Below, in pieces: positions 49,873 to 58,885 of a DNA stretch of 64,000 nt. A model generated the notes under the pieces. That model ran no database searches and had not been told where the DNA came from. It saw nothing but the letters and a program-made list of their open reading frames with translations. The position numbers and the translations under genes were made by a program. Numbering within the stretch: the first letter of the stretch is position 1; each line of letters opens with the position of its first letter. This DNA is from JAGQRJ01 sp041402045 (GTDB taxonomy: Bacteria; Planctomycetota; J058): NCBI GenBank assembly GCA_041402045.1, contig JAWKSZ010000023.1:1-64000 (forward strand), in the 5' to 3' direction.

Positions 49873-52800
49873 CCGCGGCGCTTCTCGGCGATCGAGGCCA
49901 GGTCCCGGGCGACCTCGCTGAGCACGGTGCGGTCGAGGTCGGCCAGGGGGATCCCGGCGTCGGCCTGGAGCGAGGCGCACTCCCCGGGGCTGAGCGCGCC
50001 CTCGAGGAACAGCACGCCGTCGACGGGCTGATCCTCCTCCCACTCGAAGGGCACCACCGAGAGCCCGCCGTGCTGCAGCACCGCGGTCAGGCCCGCGCCC
50101 TCGAAGTGCTTGTAGTGCTCGCCCACGATCCCCGCGTCCTGGGGCTCGCCGCGCTGCCAGCCGCGCGTGGCGAGCAGCCCGCGCAGGGACTGGGGCGGGA
50201 TCGGGACCCCGCAGGCGTGGGTCAGGCGCTGGCCCTGGAGCTCCTGGGGGTCGAGCGAGATCGCCTCGCGCTCGAGCTGGGGGAACGGGGCCAGCCGGCC
50301 CTCGCGGTCCCACAGCGCCTGCCAGGTCGCGCGCTCCTCGTCCTCCAGGTCGAGGGGGTGGAGGACTCCGACCGGGTCGTCGAGGACCCGCGGCTTCCCC
50401 GTGAGGTCCCGCGCGCCGCCGGCGTCGTCGAGGCGGAACGGGACGGGGCCCTCGGGGCCGTAGGTCGCCCACACCGTGCCGGAGGCCAGGTGTCGCAGGA
50501 GCGGGTGTTCGACGATCAAGGCCCGGAAGTCGTCGGGGCTCCAGCGCCGCTGGCCGACCATGGCCTGCTCCAGGCGCTCGCGCTGCAGCGCGAGGACGCC
50601 CTGGACCTCCTTCTTGAACGCGCGCCACTCGGCCAGGGCCTGGGGCGCGAGCTCGGGGTCGTCCTGCTTGCCCGGCTTGGGCGGGGTCTTGAGCAGCTTG
50701 CCGTCGGCGCGCTTGACCAGGGGCACCAGCTCGGGGCCCAGGCAGAAGGCGAAGCTGCGCGGACCGTAGTCGAAGCTGCGCTGGCCCTCGGCGTCGAGGC
50801 CGCAGTCCGGGACCAGGCGGTCGGCGAGCTCTTCCCGGGAGAGGCCCCGGGCGGCGGCGATCTCGTCCATGCACTCCGCCGCGCGCTGCTTCAGCGCGCG
50901 GAACTTGAGCTTCTGCGCGATCCCGGCGAGCGCGCTCAGCGCGCGCTCGCTGCCGATCGTGCGCAGGCAGTCGAGCCCGAGGACCGCGCGAGCGTGCTGG
51001 CTCTCCCCGGGCCAGGCGCGGATCAGCGGCGTGAGGCGCGCGACGGTGGCGTCGCCGCCCAGGTGCCCGAGACCCGCCAGGACCCACTTCTGCTGGGGCG
51101 GAGCGCCGTTGCGTTCCCAGGCGCTGTAGGCGCTCCAGGCGAAGGCCTCCAGGGACTCCGCGCTGGCGGCGGTCTTCAGCGCCGCGACCGCGTCCCGGCC
51201 GTCGGCCCCCACCTCGCGCAGCGCGCGCAGCGCGAGCGCGACCTGAGCTGCGTTCAGGGGCGCGCCTCCCACCCGAGGGGCCTCCAGGCGCTCGGGGCGC
51301 AGCCAGGTCGCGGCGTGCTTGCCCTTCAACGGGGCCAGCCCGGCGACGGCCTCGAAGGCGCGCTCGAGCTCGGCGGGCAAGTCCGCCGGAGGCACGTCCG
51401 CCGCCGGCTCCAGCAGCCCTGCGACCTGCTCCGCGATCGCGGGGGCGGGGTCCTCCAGCTCGAGGGCGCGCTGGACCGTGGCCGGGGCCGCCTCGGCCAG
51501 GTCGAGCAGGGTCTCGCGCGCGTCGTCGACGGCCTCCCCGCGCGCGAGCGCGCGGATCAAGCCCCGCGCCGCGACGCCGGGGTTCTCCTCGAACCACTGC
51601 GTGACGAAGGGCAGCGCGGAGCGCTTGCTGCGCAGAGCCAAGATCGTGGGCACGAGCTCCGGGTCGCGGACCCCGCGCAGGAGCTCGAGGTAGCGGGGGA
51701 GCGAGTCCGTGGTCTGAACCAGGAGCGACTGGGTGAGCGTGGGGTAGCCCGCGCTGCCGGTGGTCGCGATCCAGGCGGCGAGCTGCTTGGGGTCGGTCAC
51801 CAGGAGCTTCAGGCGTTCGGCCTCCGCGACCATGCGCTCAGCGCTCCCCAGCGCGAACAACAGGGCCTGCGGGTCCTGGGCGTAGGCGACATAGGCTCCG
51901 CGAAAACGCCCGGGGGGGAACGCGGCGAACAAGGCCTGGAGTGGCTCGACGCAGCCGAACAGCGCGGCGAAGTAGAGCACCAGGGGCCAGCGCTCCTCGT
52001 CGTCCACCGCGTGGAGGTCGAGCCCCGCGAGGTCCGCGAGGATCTGAGCTCGCATGCGCCCGCGCTCGGCGCGGCTGAGGTAGGGGAGCACCTCCTGCTG
52101 GTAGGCTTCCCGCAGCCCCATGTCGCCAAAGTTGCGCCGGGTCGGGGCGCGCCAGCTCGGCGACGTGCGCAGGCGCTCCAGGAGCAGGTCGTCGAGCTCC
52201 TGCTCCGTCAGGAACTGTCGGGTCAGGCGCAGGGCGGACACGTCGCCGAGGGCTGAGGACGGCCACACCAGGCGGTCCCAGCTCCGGTCGAGGGTCAGGT
52301 CCCCGGCGACGGTGGCCAGGTCCACGTCCTGGCCGTCGCCGACCTCCGCCGCCACCTGGATCGGGGTCCGCTCGCCGTTCACGCGGCGCAGGACCGCGTA
52401 GACGAAGCGCGCCCCCTCGGGGGTCAACGGCGGCTCGAGGGCGCGCCAACTCAGCGCGCCGACGAAGAACCCGCGATGGCCGGCGTAGTCTTCGGTGAGG
52501 CTCGCGAGGGTCGCCTCGCGGTCGAAGGGCTGCGGCGCGGGGCGCTGGAGCGGTTCAGGGTCCTGCCACAGAGGCCAGAACGCGGTCTCCTGAGAGAGGT
52601 CGAGCCTGGGCTCGAACTCGACGCTCGGGTCGACCGCGGCGGGCTTGGCCTTGGCGGAGGCGGCCTTGCGCTCGGCGGGCGGCGCTGTGGCGGGGGTGGC
52701 CTGAGCCTTACGGCCGGCGACCTTGGCCTCGGGCGCCTGCGGCTGGGCGGCCTTGCCCTTGGCCTTGGCCTTGGCAGCCTGCGGCTGGGCGGCCTTCGGC

Positions 52801-53057
52801 TTGGGGGACGTCGGCTCTGACGGCGGAGCGCCTGCGGCGTGGTCCTCGACGTAGCCCTTCTTCTGCTTCTGAGCGATCAGCTTGGTGAAGGAGGCGAGGG
52901 CCTGAGCGCTCGTGTCGAAGCCCTTGGTCTTCGTCTGTCCGGCGCTGCCGCTGCGGCCGAAGTGCACGGTGTGCGCCTCGCCGTCGAGGGTGATCGTCCA
53001 GAACTTGTCGGACGTGGCGTCCACGTAGCGGAAGCTGCGCGTGTGGGTCTCGGGCAC
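49869..53057 (-). CDS. WGR-domain and DUF4132-family (MolR-like) protein
   Basis: 1062 residues from GTG 53057, preceded by GAGGAGGAG. The N-terminal WGR domain (about 5-75: SFRYVDATSDKFWTITLDG, VHFGRSGSAGQTKTKGF) is followed by an Ala/Lys/Pro-rich linker of 80 residues, a long alpha-solenoid (about 170-760; HEAT-like repeats) and a C-terminal DUF4132-like domain (KPGKQDDPELAPQALAEWRAFKKEV; HPLLRHLASGTVWATYG). WGR domains bind nucleic acid in PARPs. The bacterial WGR-DUF4132 family is poorly understood. A 201-residue protein is encoded in the overlapping downstream frame. Confidence 0.75.
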   Translation of the reverse strand: MPETHTRSFRYVDATSDKFWTITLDGEAHTVHFGRSGSAGQTKTKGFDTSAQALASFTKLIAQKQKKGYVEDHAAGAPPSEPTSPKPKAAQPQAAKAKAKGKAAQPQAPEAKVAGRKAQATPATAPPAERKAASAKAKPAAVDPSVEFEPRLDLSQETAFWPLWQDPEPLQRPAPQPFDREATLASLTEDYAGHRGFFVGALSWRALEPPLTPEGARFVYAVLRRVNGERTPIQVAAEVGDGQDVDLATVAGDLTLDRSWDRLVWPSSALGDVSALRLTRQFLTEQELDDLLLERLRTSPSWRAPTRRNFGDMGLREAYQQEVLPYLSRAERGRMRAQILADLAGLDLHAVDDEERWPLVLYFAALFGCVEPLQALFAAFPPGRFRGAYVAYAQDPQALLFALGSAERMVAEAERLKLLVTDPKQLAAWIATTGSAGYPTLTQSLLVQTTDSLPRYLELLRGVRDPELVPTILALRSKRSALPFVTQWFEENPGVAARGLIRALARGEAVDDARETLLDLAEAAPATVQRALELEDPAPAIAEQVAGLLEPAADVPPADLPAELERAFEAVAGLAPLKGKHAATWLRPERLEAPRVGGAPLNAAQVALALRALREVGADGRDAVAALKTAASAESLEAFAWSAYSAWERNGAPPQQKWVLAGLGHLGGDATVARLTPLIRAWPGESQHARAVLGLDCLRTIGSERALSALAGIAQKLKFRALKQRAAECMDEIAAARGLSREELADRLVPDCGLDAEGQRSFDYGPRSFAFCLGPELVPLVKRADGKLLKTPPKPGKQDDPELAPQALAEWRAFKKEVQGVLALQRERLEQAMVGQRRWSPDDFRALIVEHPLLRHLASGTVWATYGPEGPVPFRLDDAGGARDLTGKPRVLDDPVGVLHPLDLEDEERATWQALWDREGRLAPFPQLEREAISLDPQELQGQRLTHACGVPIPPQSLRGLLATRGWQRGEPQDAGIVGEHYKHFEGAGLTAVLQHGGLSVVPFEWEEDQPVDGVLFLEGALSPGECASLQADAGIPLADLDRTVLSEVARDLASIAEKRRG

Positions 53058-53167
53058 GGGCTCCTCCTCGGTCTCCGTTATCCCTGGCCCGCGACGAGGG
53101 GCAAGCCCCGCCCGACCTCAGCCCAGCGACACCGTGGGTTACACTCCTGCCCCAACAGGAGGTCCAC

Positions 53168-54949
53168 GTGAGCGGCAAAGAGCGCCTGGTGATCGCCAAC
53201 TGCGGCGGGTTCTGGGGCGACGACCCCACGGCCGCGAAGCGACAGGTCGAGGGGGGTCCGATCGACTACCTCGTCATGGACTACCTGGCCGAGGTCACCA
53301 TGGCGATCCTGCAGAAGCAGCGCGCCAAGAACCCCGAGGCCGGGTTCGCCACCGACTTCGTCAAGCAGCTCGAGGACGTGCTCCCGACCTGCGTCGAGAA
53401 GGGGATCACCGTGATCTCCAACGCCGGCGGCGTGAACCCCATGGCCTGCCGGCGGGCCGTCGAGGGCCTGGCCCTGCGCCTGGGGATCGCCGACAAGGTC
53501 AAGGTCGGCGTCGTGCTCGGCGACGACCTCTACGGCGACCTGGACGAGCTGCTCGAGAAGGAGGAGCCGCTGGCCCACATGGAGACCGGCGAGCCCCTCT
53601 CCGAGGTTCGGGACAAGGTCCTGAGCGCCAACGTCTACCTCGGCGCGCGGGGGGTGGTGCGGGCCCTGGCCATGGGCGCCAACGTCGTGATCTCGGGGCG
53701 GGTCACCGACACCGGCGTGACCCTGGCGCCCATGATCCACGAGTTCGGCTGGGCCTCCGACGACTGGGATCGGCTCGCCGCGGGGATCGTGGCCGGGCAC
53801 ATCATCGAGTGCGGCACCCAGTGCACGGGCGGGAACTTCACGGACTGGAGGACCGTCCCCAGCTACCGCAACATGGGCTACCCCCTGGTCGAGGCCTACC
53901 CCGACGGGAGCTTCGTGGTCACCAAGCACCCGAACACCGGCGGGCTGGTGAACGTGCACACCGTCAGCGAGCAGCTGCTCTACGAAATGGGCGCGCCGGA
54001 GTATCTGGCCCCCGACTGCACCGCGCGCTTCGACACGATCCAGCTCGCCCCCGACGGGCCCGATCGGGTCAAGGTGACCGGGGTCAGGGGCGGTCCCCCG
54101 CCGGAGAAGCTCAAGGTCTCGATCAGCTTCGAGCAGGGCTACCGCGCGTTCGGGCGGCTGATGGTCAGCGGCCCCGAGGCCCTGGAGAAGGCCCAGCTCG
54201 TGGCCGACACCTTCTGGGCCAGTGTGGGGGGCACCGAGGCCTTCGAGGGCGCCTCCACCCAACTGATCGGCTACGACAGTTGCCACCCGGCGCTGGGGGG
54301 GGAGCCGGGTGAGGTGCTGATCCAGCTCGCCGTGCGCGACCAGGACCGGGGCAAGATCGAGTCGACCTTCGCGACCCAGCTCGTGCCCAAGGTGCTGGGG
54401 ACGGTGCCCGGGATCACCTACCTCGCGGATCAGGGGCGTCCGCGCGCGTCCGGGGTCGTCGGCTACTGGCCGGCCTTGATCTCCCGCGACAAGGTCCGCG
54501 TGACCTCGACCGTCGGCGACGAGACGATCCGCCTGGCCCACGAGAAGCTCGAGGCGCCGCGCGCGCTCGAGGTCGCTCCGGCCCAGGTCGAGGCGCCGGC
54601 GCCCACGGGGTCCACGGTCAAGGTCCCGCTCTCCAAGCTCTGCCTGGCGCGCTCCGGCGACAAGGGCGACACCTGCAACGTGGGCGTGATCGCGCGCAGC
54701 CCGGCGATCTACCTCTGGGTCAAGGAGCACCTGACCGCGGCCTTCGTCAAGGAGCGCTTCCAGAGCGTGTGCCGGGGCGAGGTCGAGCGCTTCGAGGTGC
54801 CGAACCTCCTGGCCATGAACTTCCTCCTGCACCACAGCCTCGGCGGCGGCGGCACGCTCTCGCTGCTGCTGGACGCGCAGGGCAAGACCTATGCGCAGTT
54901 CTTGCTCGCGGCGGAGGTCGAGGTGCCCCAGGGGCTGGTGCCGGCGTGA
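53168..54949 (+). CDS. AtuA-family acyclic terpene/acyl-CoA utilisation protein
   Basis: 593 residues from GTG 53168, with AGGAGG upstream. The N-terminal two-thirds match the AtuA/DUF1446 family: ANCGGFWGDDP, DYLAEVTMAILQKQ, ISNAGGVNP, GANVVISGRVTDT and GTQCTGGNFTDW. The last about 110 residues, after a Pro/Ala linker, form a second conserved domain starting VPLSKLCLARSGDKGDTCNVGVIAR. AtuA is linked to citronellol/geraniol degradation in Pseudomonas, but homologues are widespread and their reaction is not established. Its stop overlaps the pta start (TGATG). Confidence 0.85.
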   Translation: MSGKERLVIANCGGFWGDDPTAAKRQVEGGPIDYLVMDYLAEVTMAILQKQRAKNPEAGFATDFVKQLEDVLPTCVEKGITVISNAGGVNPMACRRAVEGLALRLGIADKVKVGVVLGDDLYGDLDELLEKEEPLAHMETGEPLSEVRDKVLSANVYLGARGVVRALAMGANVVISGRVTDTGVTLAPMIHEFGWASDDWDRLAAGIVAGHIIECGTQCTGGNFTDWRTVPSYRNMGYPLVEAYPDGSFVVTKHPNTGGLVNVHTVSEQLLYEMGAPEYLAPDCTARFDTIQLAPDGPDRVKVTGVRGGPPPEKLKVSISFEQGYRAFGRLMVSGPEALEKAQLVADTFWASVGGTEAFEGASTQLIGYDSCHPALGGEPGEVLIQLAVRDQDRGKIESTFATQLVPKVLGTVPGITYLADQGRPRASGVVGYWPALISRDKVRVTSTVGDETIRLAHEKLEAPRALEVAPAQVEAPAPTGSTVKVPLSKLCLARSGDKGDTCNVGVIARSPAIYLWVKEHLTAAFVKERFQSVCRGEVERFEVPNLLAMNFLLHHSLGGGGTLSLLLDAQGKTYAQFLLAAEVEVPQGLVPA

Positions 54950-55869
54950 TGGAACTCGTCGCTCGCCTGCGCGCCCGCGCGCGGCAGACCCCCCAGCGGA
55001 TCGTGTTCCCCGAGGGCGACGACGAGCGGGTGATCGCCGCGGCCAAGGTCCTCGAGCGCGAGGAGCTCGCGCGCCCGATCCGGGTGACCCCCGAGCTGAT
55101 CGCCAAGCACCAGGAGGCCTACGCGCAGCTGTTCTACGAGCGCCGCCGCCACCGGGGCATGACCGTGGAGCAGGCTCGGGGCGAGGTCCAGGACCCGCTG
55201 TTGTTCGCCGCGCTCATGGTGCGCGCCGGGGACGCCGACGGCTTCGTGGGCGGCTCGGTGCGCACCACCGGCGACACCGTCCGCGCCGCGATCCTGGGGA
55301 TCGGCCCCGCCCCCGGGGTCAAGACGGTCAGCAGCTTCTTCCTCATGATCTACCCCAACGGGAAGGCCTACGTCTTCGCCGACTGCGGGGTGATCCCGGA
55401 CCCGAACGCCAAGCAGCTGGCCGAGATCGCGGCGGCAGCGGGGGAGAGCGCGCGGGCCTTCCTCGACGGCGAGCCCCGGGTCGCGCTCCTGAGCTTCTCG
55501 ACCAAGGGCAGCGCCGAGCACCCCGACGTGGACAAGGTCCGCGAGGCCACCGAGCTGGTCCGGCGCACCCACCCTGGGCTGTGCGTGGACGGCGAGCTGC
55601 AGGCCGACGCGGCGCTGGTCCCTGCCGTGGGCGCGAAGAAGGCCCCCGGGAGCCCCGTGGCCGGGCAGGCCAACGTGCTCGTGTTCCCCGACCTCGGGGC
55701 CGGCAACATCGCCTACAAGCTCGGGCAGCGGCTGGGCGGCGCCACCGCCCTCGGGCCGATCCTGCAGGGCCTCGATCGCCCCGCCAACGACCTCAGCCGC
55801 GGCTGCTCCGCCGAGGACATCGTCGACGTGGCCTGCATCACCGCGATCCAGGCGGCCGCCCGGGCCTAG
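54949..55869 (+). CDS. pta: Phosphate acyltransferase (phosphotransacetylase)
   Basis: 306 residues, ATG overlapping the AtuA stop by one base. PTA_PTB fold: RIVFPEGDDERVIAAAKVL, DGFVGGSVRTTGDTVRAAI, VKTVSSFFLM, SFSTKGSAEHPDVDKV, VDGELQADAALVPAV, ANVLVFPDLGAGNIAYKLGQRL and GPILQGLDRPANDLSRGCSAEDIV. It converts acetyl- or another acyl-CoA and phosphate to the acyl phosphate. It is about 20-25 residues shorter than usual, apparently in the region after residue 40 (ARPIRVTPELI). Cotranslation with AtuA suggests the substrate may be a branched acyl-CoA rather than acetyl-CoA. Confidence 0.85.
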   Translation: MELVARLRARARQTPQRIVFPEGDDERVIAAAKVLEREELARPIRVTPELIAKHQEAYAQLFYERRRHRGMTVEQARGEVQDPLLFAALMVRAGDADGFVGGSVRTTGDTVRAAILGIGPAPGVKTVSSFFLMIYPNGKAYVFADCGVIPDPNAKQLAEIAAAAGESARAFLDGEPRVALLSFSTKGSAEHPDVDKVREATELVRRTHPGLCVDGELQADAALVPAVGAKKAPGSPVAGQANVLVFPDLGAGNIAYKLGQRLGGATALGPILQGLDRPANDLSRGCSAEDIVDVACITAIQAAARA

Positions 55870-56025
55870 GCCAGACCCGGGGCGGGCTCGCGGGGTGCTG
55901 CTGGGTTCTTCGAAGCCTCGACCCCGTGAAAGACGTCGCCGGAGACCCGGACCCTCCCCGTCCTGGCGCTGGTCTCGGAGAGCCACGAAGAGGTCCTGAG
56001 CAGACAACTGCGGACGCGTGCCGAC

Positions 56026-56493
56026 GTGACCCTCTCCCGGGACGACGTCGACGCGGATGCGCTGATCGCTGCGGTGCGCCGCGCGCTCAGTCGCTGGAGC
56101 GAGCGCACCCGCCGCGCGCCGCAGGTGCTGATCGTCGACGACCACGAGCTGAACCGACGCCTCCTGGGAGCCCTCCTCGAGCGCAAGGGCTACCGCACGT
56201 TGCACGCGGCCGACGGCGCCTCGGCCCTCGCGCAGGCCCGAGAGTTCGCCCCTGCGCTCGTGCTCCTGGACCTCGCCATGCCCGAGCGCGACGGGTTCGA
56301 GGTGCTCTCCGACCTTCGCCGTACGCCAGAGACCCAGCACATCCCGGTCGTGGCGCTGACCGCCCTCGCCTCTCGAGAGGACCGCGTGCGGGTCGAGGAG
56401 GCGGGGTTCGACGGCTATCTGACCAAGCCCATTGATCGCGCCGCGCTGGAGGCCCTGGTCGCGCGGATCGTGCCCGACAGCGACGACGCCTGA
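56026..56493 (+). CDS. Response regulator receiver protein, possibly 5'-truncated
   Basis: 155 residues from GTG 56026. A standalone receiver occupies about 30-150: LIVDDHELN, LVLLDLAMPERDGFEVL (phospho-Asp), VALTALAS (Thr) and YLTKPID (Lys). No output domain. In the same frame upstream (about 55,950-56,025) the sequence RTLPVLALVSESHEEVLSRQLRTRADV looks like the end of another receiver-type domain, but no standard start codon serves it before an in-frame stop near 55,927. The gene may start at a CTG, be shifted by an indel, or be a remnant of a larger hybrid protein. Confidence 0.7.
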   Translation: MTLSRDDVDADALIAAVRRALSRWSERTRRAPQVLIVDDHELNRRLLGALLERKGYRTLHAADGASALAQAREFAPALVLLDLAMPERDGFEVLSDLRRTPETQHIPVVALTALASREDRVRVEEAGFDGYLTKPIDRAALEALVARIVPDSDDA

Positions 56494-56551
56494 GGAGCGG
56501 GAGCGCTCCTCGCGGCAGGGACCGGACCTCAGGGACCGGGCCGTGCCCTCC

Positions 56552-58732
56552 CTAGCTCCCGCCCAGGAAGCCGAACCAGCGCCGGGGGCGATCCGTGGGC
56601 TCCTTGCTCGCGTCGAGCTCGGCCTTGAGCCGCTGGGAGTCCTGCTGGGTTTCGTCGAGCATGGCCTGCAGGCGCTCGGAGTCGGCGGTCCGCCGCTCGA
56701 GCTGCGCCAGGAGCTCCTGCACGCGCTCGGCCTCGGCGTTGCGCGCGGCGACCAGCTCCTGCTGGCGGCGGGCGAAGCCGGCTCGGGCCTCCGCCAGCTC
56801 GTGGGTCAGGGTCTGCACCTTCTCGGCGCTCGCGGACGTGCGGGCCTCGGCCAGGGCGCGGGCCAGGGCCTGGCCCTGCTCCCGGGCCTGGAGGGCCTGC
56901 GCCATGCTCTTGCGCACGAGCTCCTGGGCCTCGGCCAGCTGCGACTGCAGCCGGTCGCGCTCGGCTTCGAGATAGACGTGCTCCTCGACGGGGATCCCGC
57001 TGCCCTCGGCCAACTGCGCCAGGGCGTGCTGCAGCTCGCGCTGGGTCCGGCTGAGCTCGTCGTCGTCGCGGGTCAGCTCGCGCAGCTCCTCCAGCGCGCG
57101 GTCGCGCTCCTGGCTGGCGAGCTTGAGCGCCGTCCGGGCGGCGTCGCGCTCGGACTCGGCGTGCACCCGCGACTCCTCGGCGGCGGCCATGCGCTCGAGG
57201 GCCGCGGACAGCCCGAGGGTCGCCTGCTCGAGCTCCGCGCGGGCCGGCTCGCCGCCCGAGCGCGCCTCGGCCAGGGCCTGCTCCAGCTCGCGCACCCGCG
57301 CCGCCAGCCTCGCCTCGTCGCCCTCAGGGGCGGGGCGCGCGGCCTCGGCGCGCACCTCCGCGTGGACCCGGGCCTGGTGCTCGGCCTTGAGCGCGTCCGC
57401 GGACTCCCCCAGGGCGCGCTGGGCGGCGTTGCGCTCGCGCTCGACCGCATGGGTGCGGGCCACCGCCGCGCTGAGCTGTCCCTGCAGGGCTGCGGCCTCC
57501 GCGCGCGCGCCGCGCAGCGCGTCGACCGCCTGCTGCTGCTCGCGCTCGGCGTCGCGCGCCCGGCCGCGGCTGGCCTGGAGCTCGCGCTCGAGGGCCTCGC
57601 GCTCGGCGGCGTGCTCGGCGCTCAAGGTCTGCTCGCGCTGGACCATGCGCTCTCCGGCGCGCTCCAGCTCGCCGTGCAGCGCGTCCCGCTCGGCCTCGAG
57701 CCCCGCGGCGCGATCCCGGGCGGCGGCGGCCTCGGCCTCGGCGGCGGTCAAGCGGGCCTTGAAGGTGCTCACCCGCTCGTCGAGCTCGCGCTGCAGCAGA
57801 TCCCGCTCGTCGGCGAGGCCCAGGGCGCGGGCCTCGGCCTCGGTCGCCGCCTCGCGGGCCGCCTCGAGCTCGATCTGCGCAGCGGCGCAGTCGGCCTGGG
57901 CGGCGTCGCGGGCGCGGGCGGCGCGGGTCACGTCGGCCTCCAGGGTCGCGAGCCGGTCGAGGAGCTCGGTGTGCGCCCCGGTGGAGACCAGGGCCGTCTG
58001 CTGGGCTTCGCTCAGCGCGTGCTCCAGCTCGTGGAGGTGGGTCGAGAGGTTCTGGCGGGCGCCGGCGGCCTCGTCGCGCTCGTCGATCAGGCGCTGGCAC
58101 GCGCTGCGCGCCTGGTCCAGGTCTGCGCGGAGCTCGGCCAGCTCCTCCTGGTGCACCGCGCCGCGCGCGTCGAGCTCTGCCGTCGCCGCGCGGGCGCGCT
58201 CGGTCGCTGCAGCCTGCTCGGCCTCGGCCTCCGCCGCGCGCCGGGTGGCGCGCAGCGCGTCGGCCTCCGCGGACTCGGCCCGCTCGCGCGCGTCGCGGAG
58301 CTCGGCTTCCCGGGCCTCGAGCGCGGCTCGGGTCGCGTCGAGCTCGGCCTGCACCGCGACGACCGCGGCCCCCGGGAGCTCGGGAGCGTCGGCAGCGGCG
58401 GTCTTCTTGGCGGCGGTCTTCTTGGACGCGGTCGTCTTCTTGGCGGCGGTCTTCTTGGACGCGGTCTTCTTCTTGGCGGCGGTCTTCTTGGACGCGGTCT
58501 TCTTCTTGGCGGCGGTCTTCTTGGACGCGGTCTTCTTCTTGGCGGCGGTCGTCTTGGACGCGGTCTTCTTCTTGGTGGCGGTCTTCTTCTTGGCGGCGGT
58601 CTTCTTCTTGGCGGCGGTCTTCCTCTTGGACGCGGTCCCAGACGGCGGTTCGCCGCCGCTCTGAGGGCGGGGGCGGGCCTGCGAGGAGGCTGCGCTGCGC
58701 GGCGACTTGCCGGACGGGGATCGGGAGGGCAT
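56552..58732 (-). CDS. Coiled-coil protein with histone H1-like Lys/Ala-rich N-terminus
   Basis: 726 residues from ATG 58732, chosen because AAGGAG precedes it. Residues about 35-115 consist of KKTAAKK/KTASKK repeats like the tails of bacterial histone H1-like proteins, which bind DNA without sequence preference. Residues about 125-715 are a near-continuous Ala/Glu/Arg coiled coil with heptads. The C-terminus ends WFGFLGGS. No ATPase motif, so it is not an SMC protein. It may link the nucleoid to another structure, a role inferred from composition only. Confidence 0.72.
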   Translation of the reverse strand: MPSRSPSGKSPRSAASSQARPRPQSGGEPPSGTASKRKTAAKKKTAAKKKTATKKKTASKTTAAKKKTASKKTAAKKKTASKKTAAKKKTASKKTAAKKTTASKKTAAKKTAAADAPELPGAAVVAVQAELDATRAALEAREAELRDARERAESAEADALRATRRAAEAEAEQAAATERARAATAELDARGAVHQEELAELRADLDQARSACQRLIDERDEAAGARQNLSTHLHELEHALSEAQQTALVSTGAHTELLDRLATLEADVTRAARARDAAQADCAAAQIELEAAREAATEAEARALGLADERDLLQRELDERVSTFKARLTAAEAEAAAARDRAAGLEAERDALHGELERAGERMVQREQTLSAEHAAEREALERELQASRGRARDAEREQQQAVDALRGARAEAAALQGQLSAAVARTHAVERERNAAQRALGESADALKAEHQARVHAEVRAEAARPAPEGDEARLAARVRELEQALAEARSGGEPARAELEQATLGLSAALERMAAAEESRVHAESERDAARTALKLASQERDRALEELRELTRDDDELSRTQRELQHALAQLAEGSGIPVEEHVYLEAERDRLQSQLAEAQELVRKSMAQALQAREQGQALARALAEARTSASAEKVQTLTHELAEARAGFARRQQELVAARNAEAERVQELLAQLERRTADSERLQAMLDETQQDSQRLKAELDASKEPTDRPRRWFGFLGGS
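58380..58640 (-). repeat. Tandem Lys/Ala/Thr/Ser-coding repeats (AAGAAGACCGCCGCC type)
   Basis: Near-identical 15- to 33-base units (TTCTTGGCGGCGGTC / TTCTTGGACGCGGTC on the + strand) repeat from about 58,400 to 58,630. They encode the histone H1-like head of the coiled-coil protein and can expand or shrink in frame. Confidence 0.8.
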
Positions 58733-58885
58733 GGGTACGCTCCTTCGTTTCGACTCTACTCGGGACCTCGGACCGCGGCGTGCGGGCACGTGCACTGCGT
58801 TGGATCCCTGGAGCCCCGCGGCCGCTCAGCCCCTGGGGTCCACGGGACTCTTCGACCCTCTCCTGTCCCTAGCTGAAGGGCTGGT

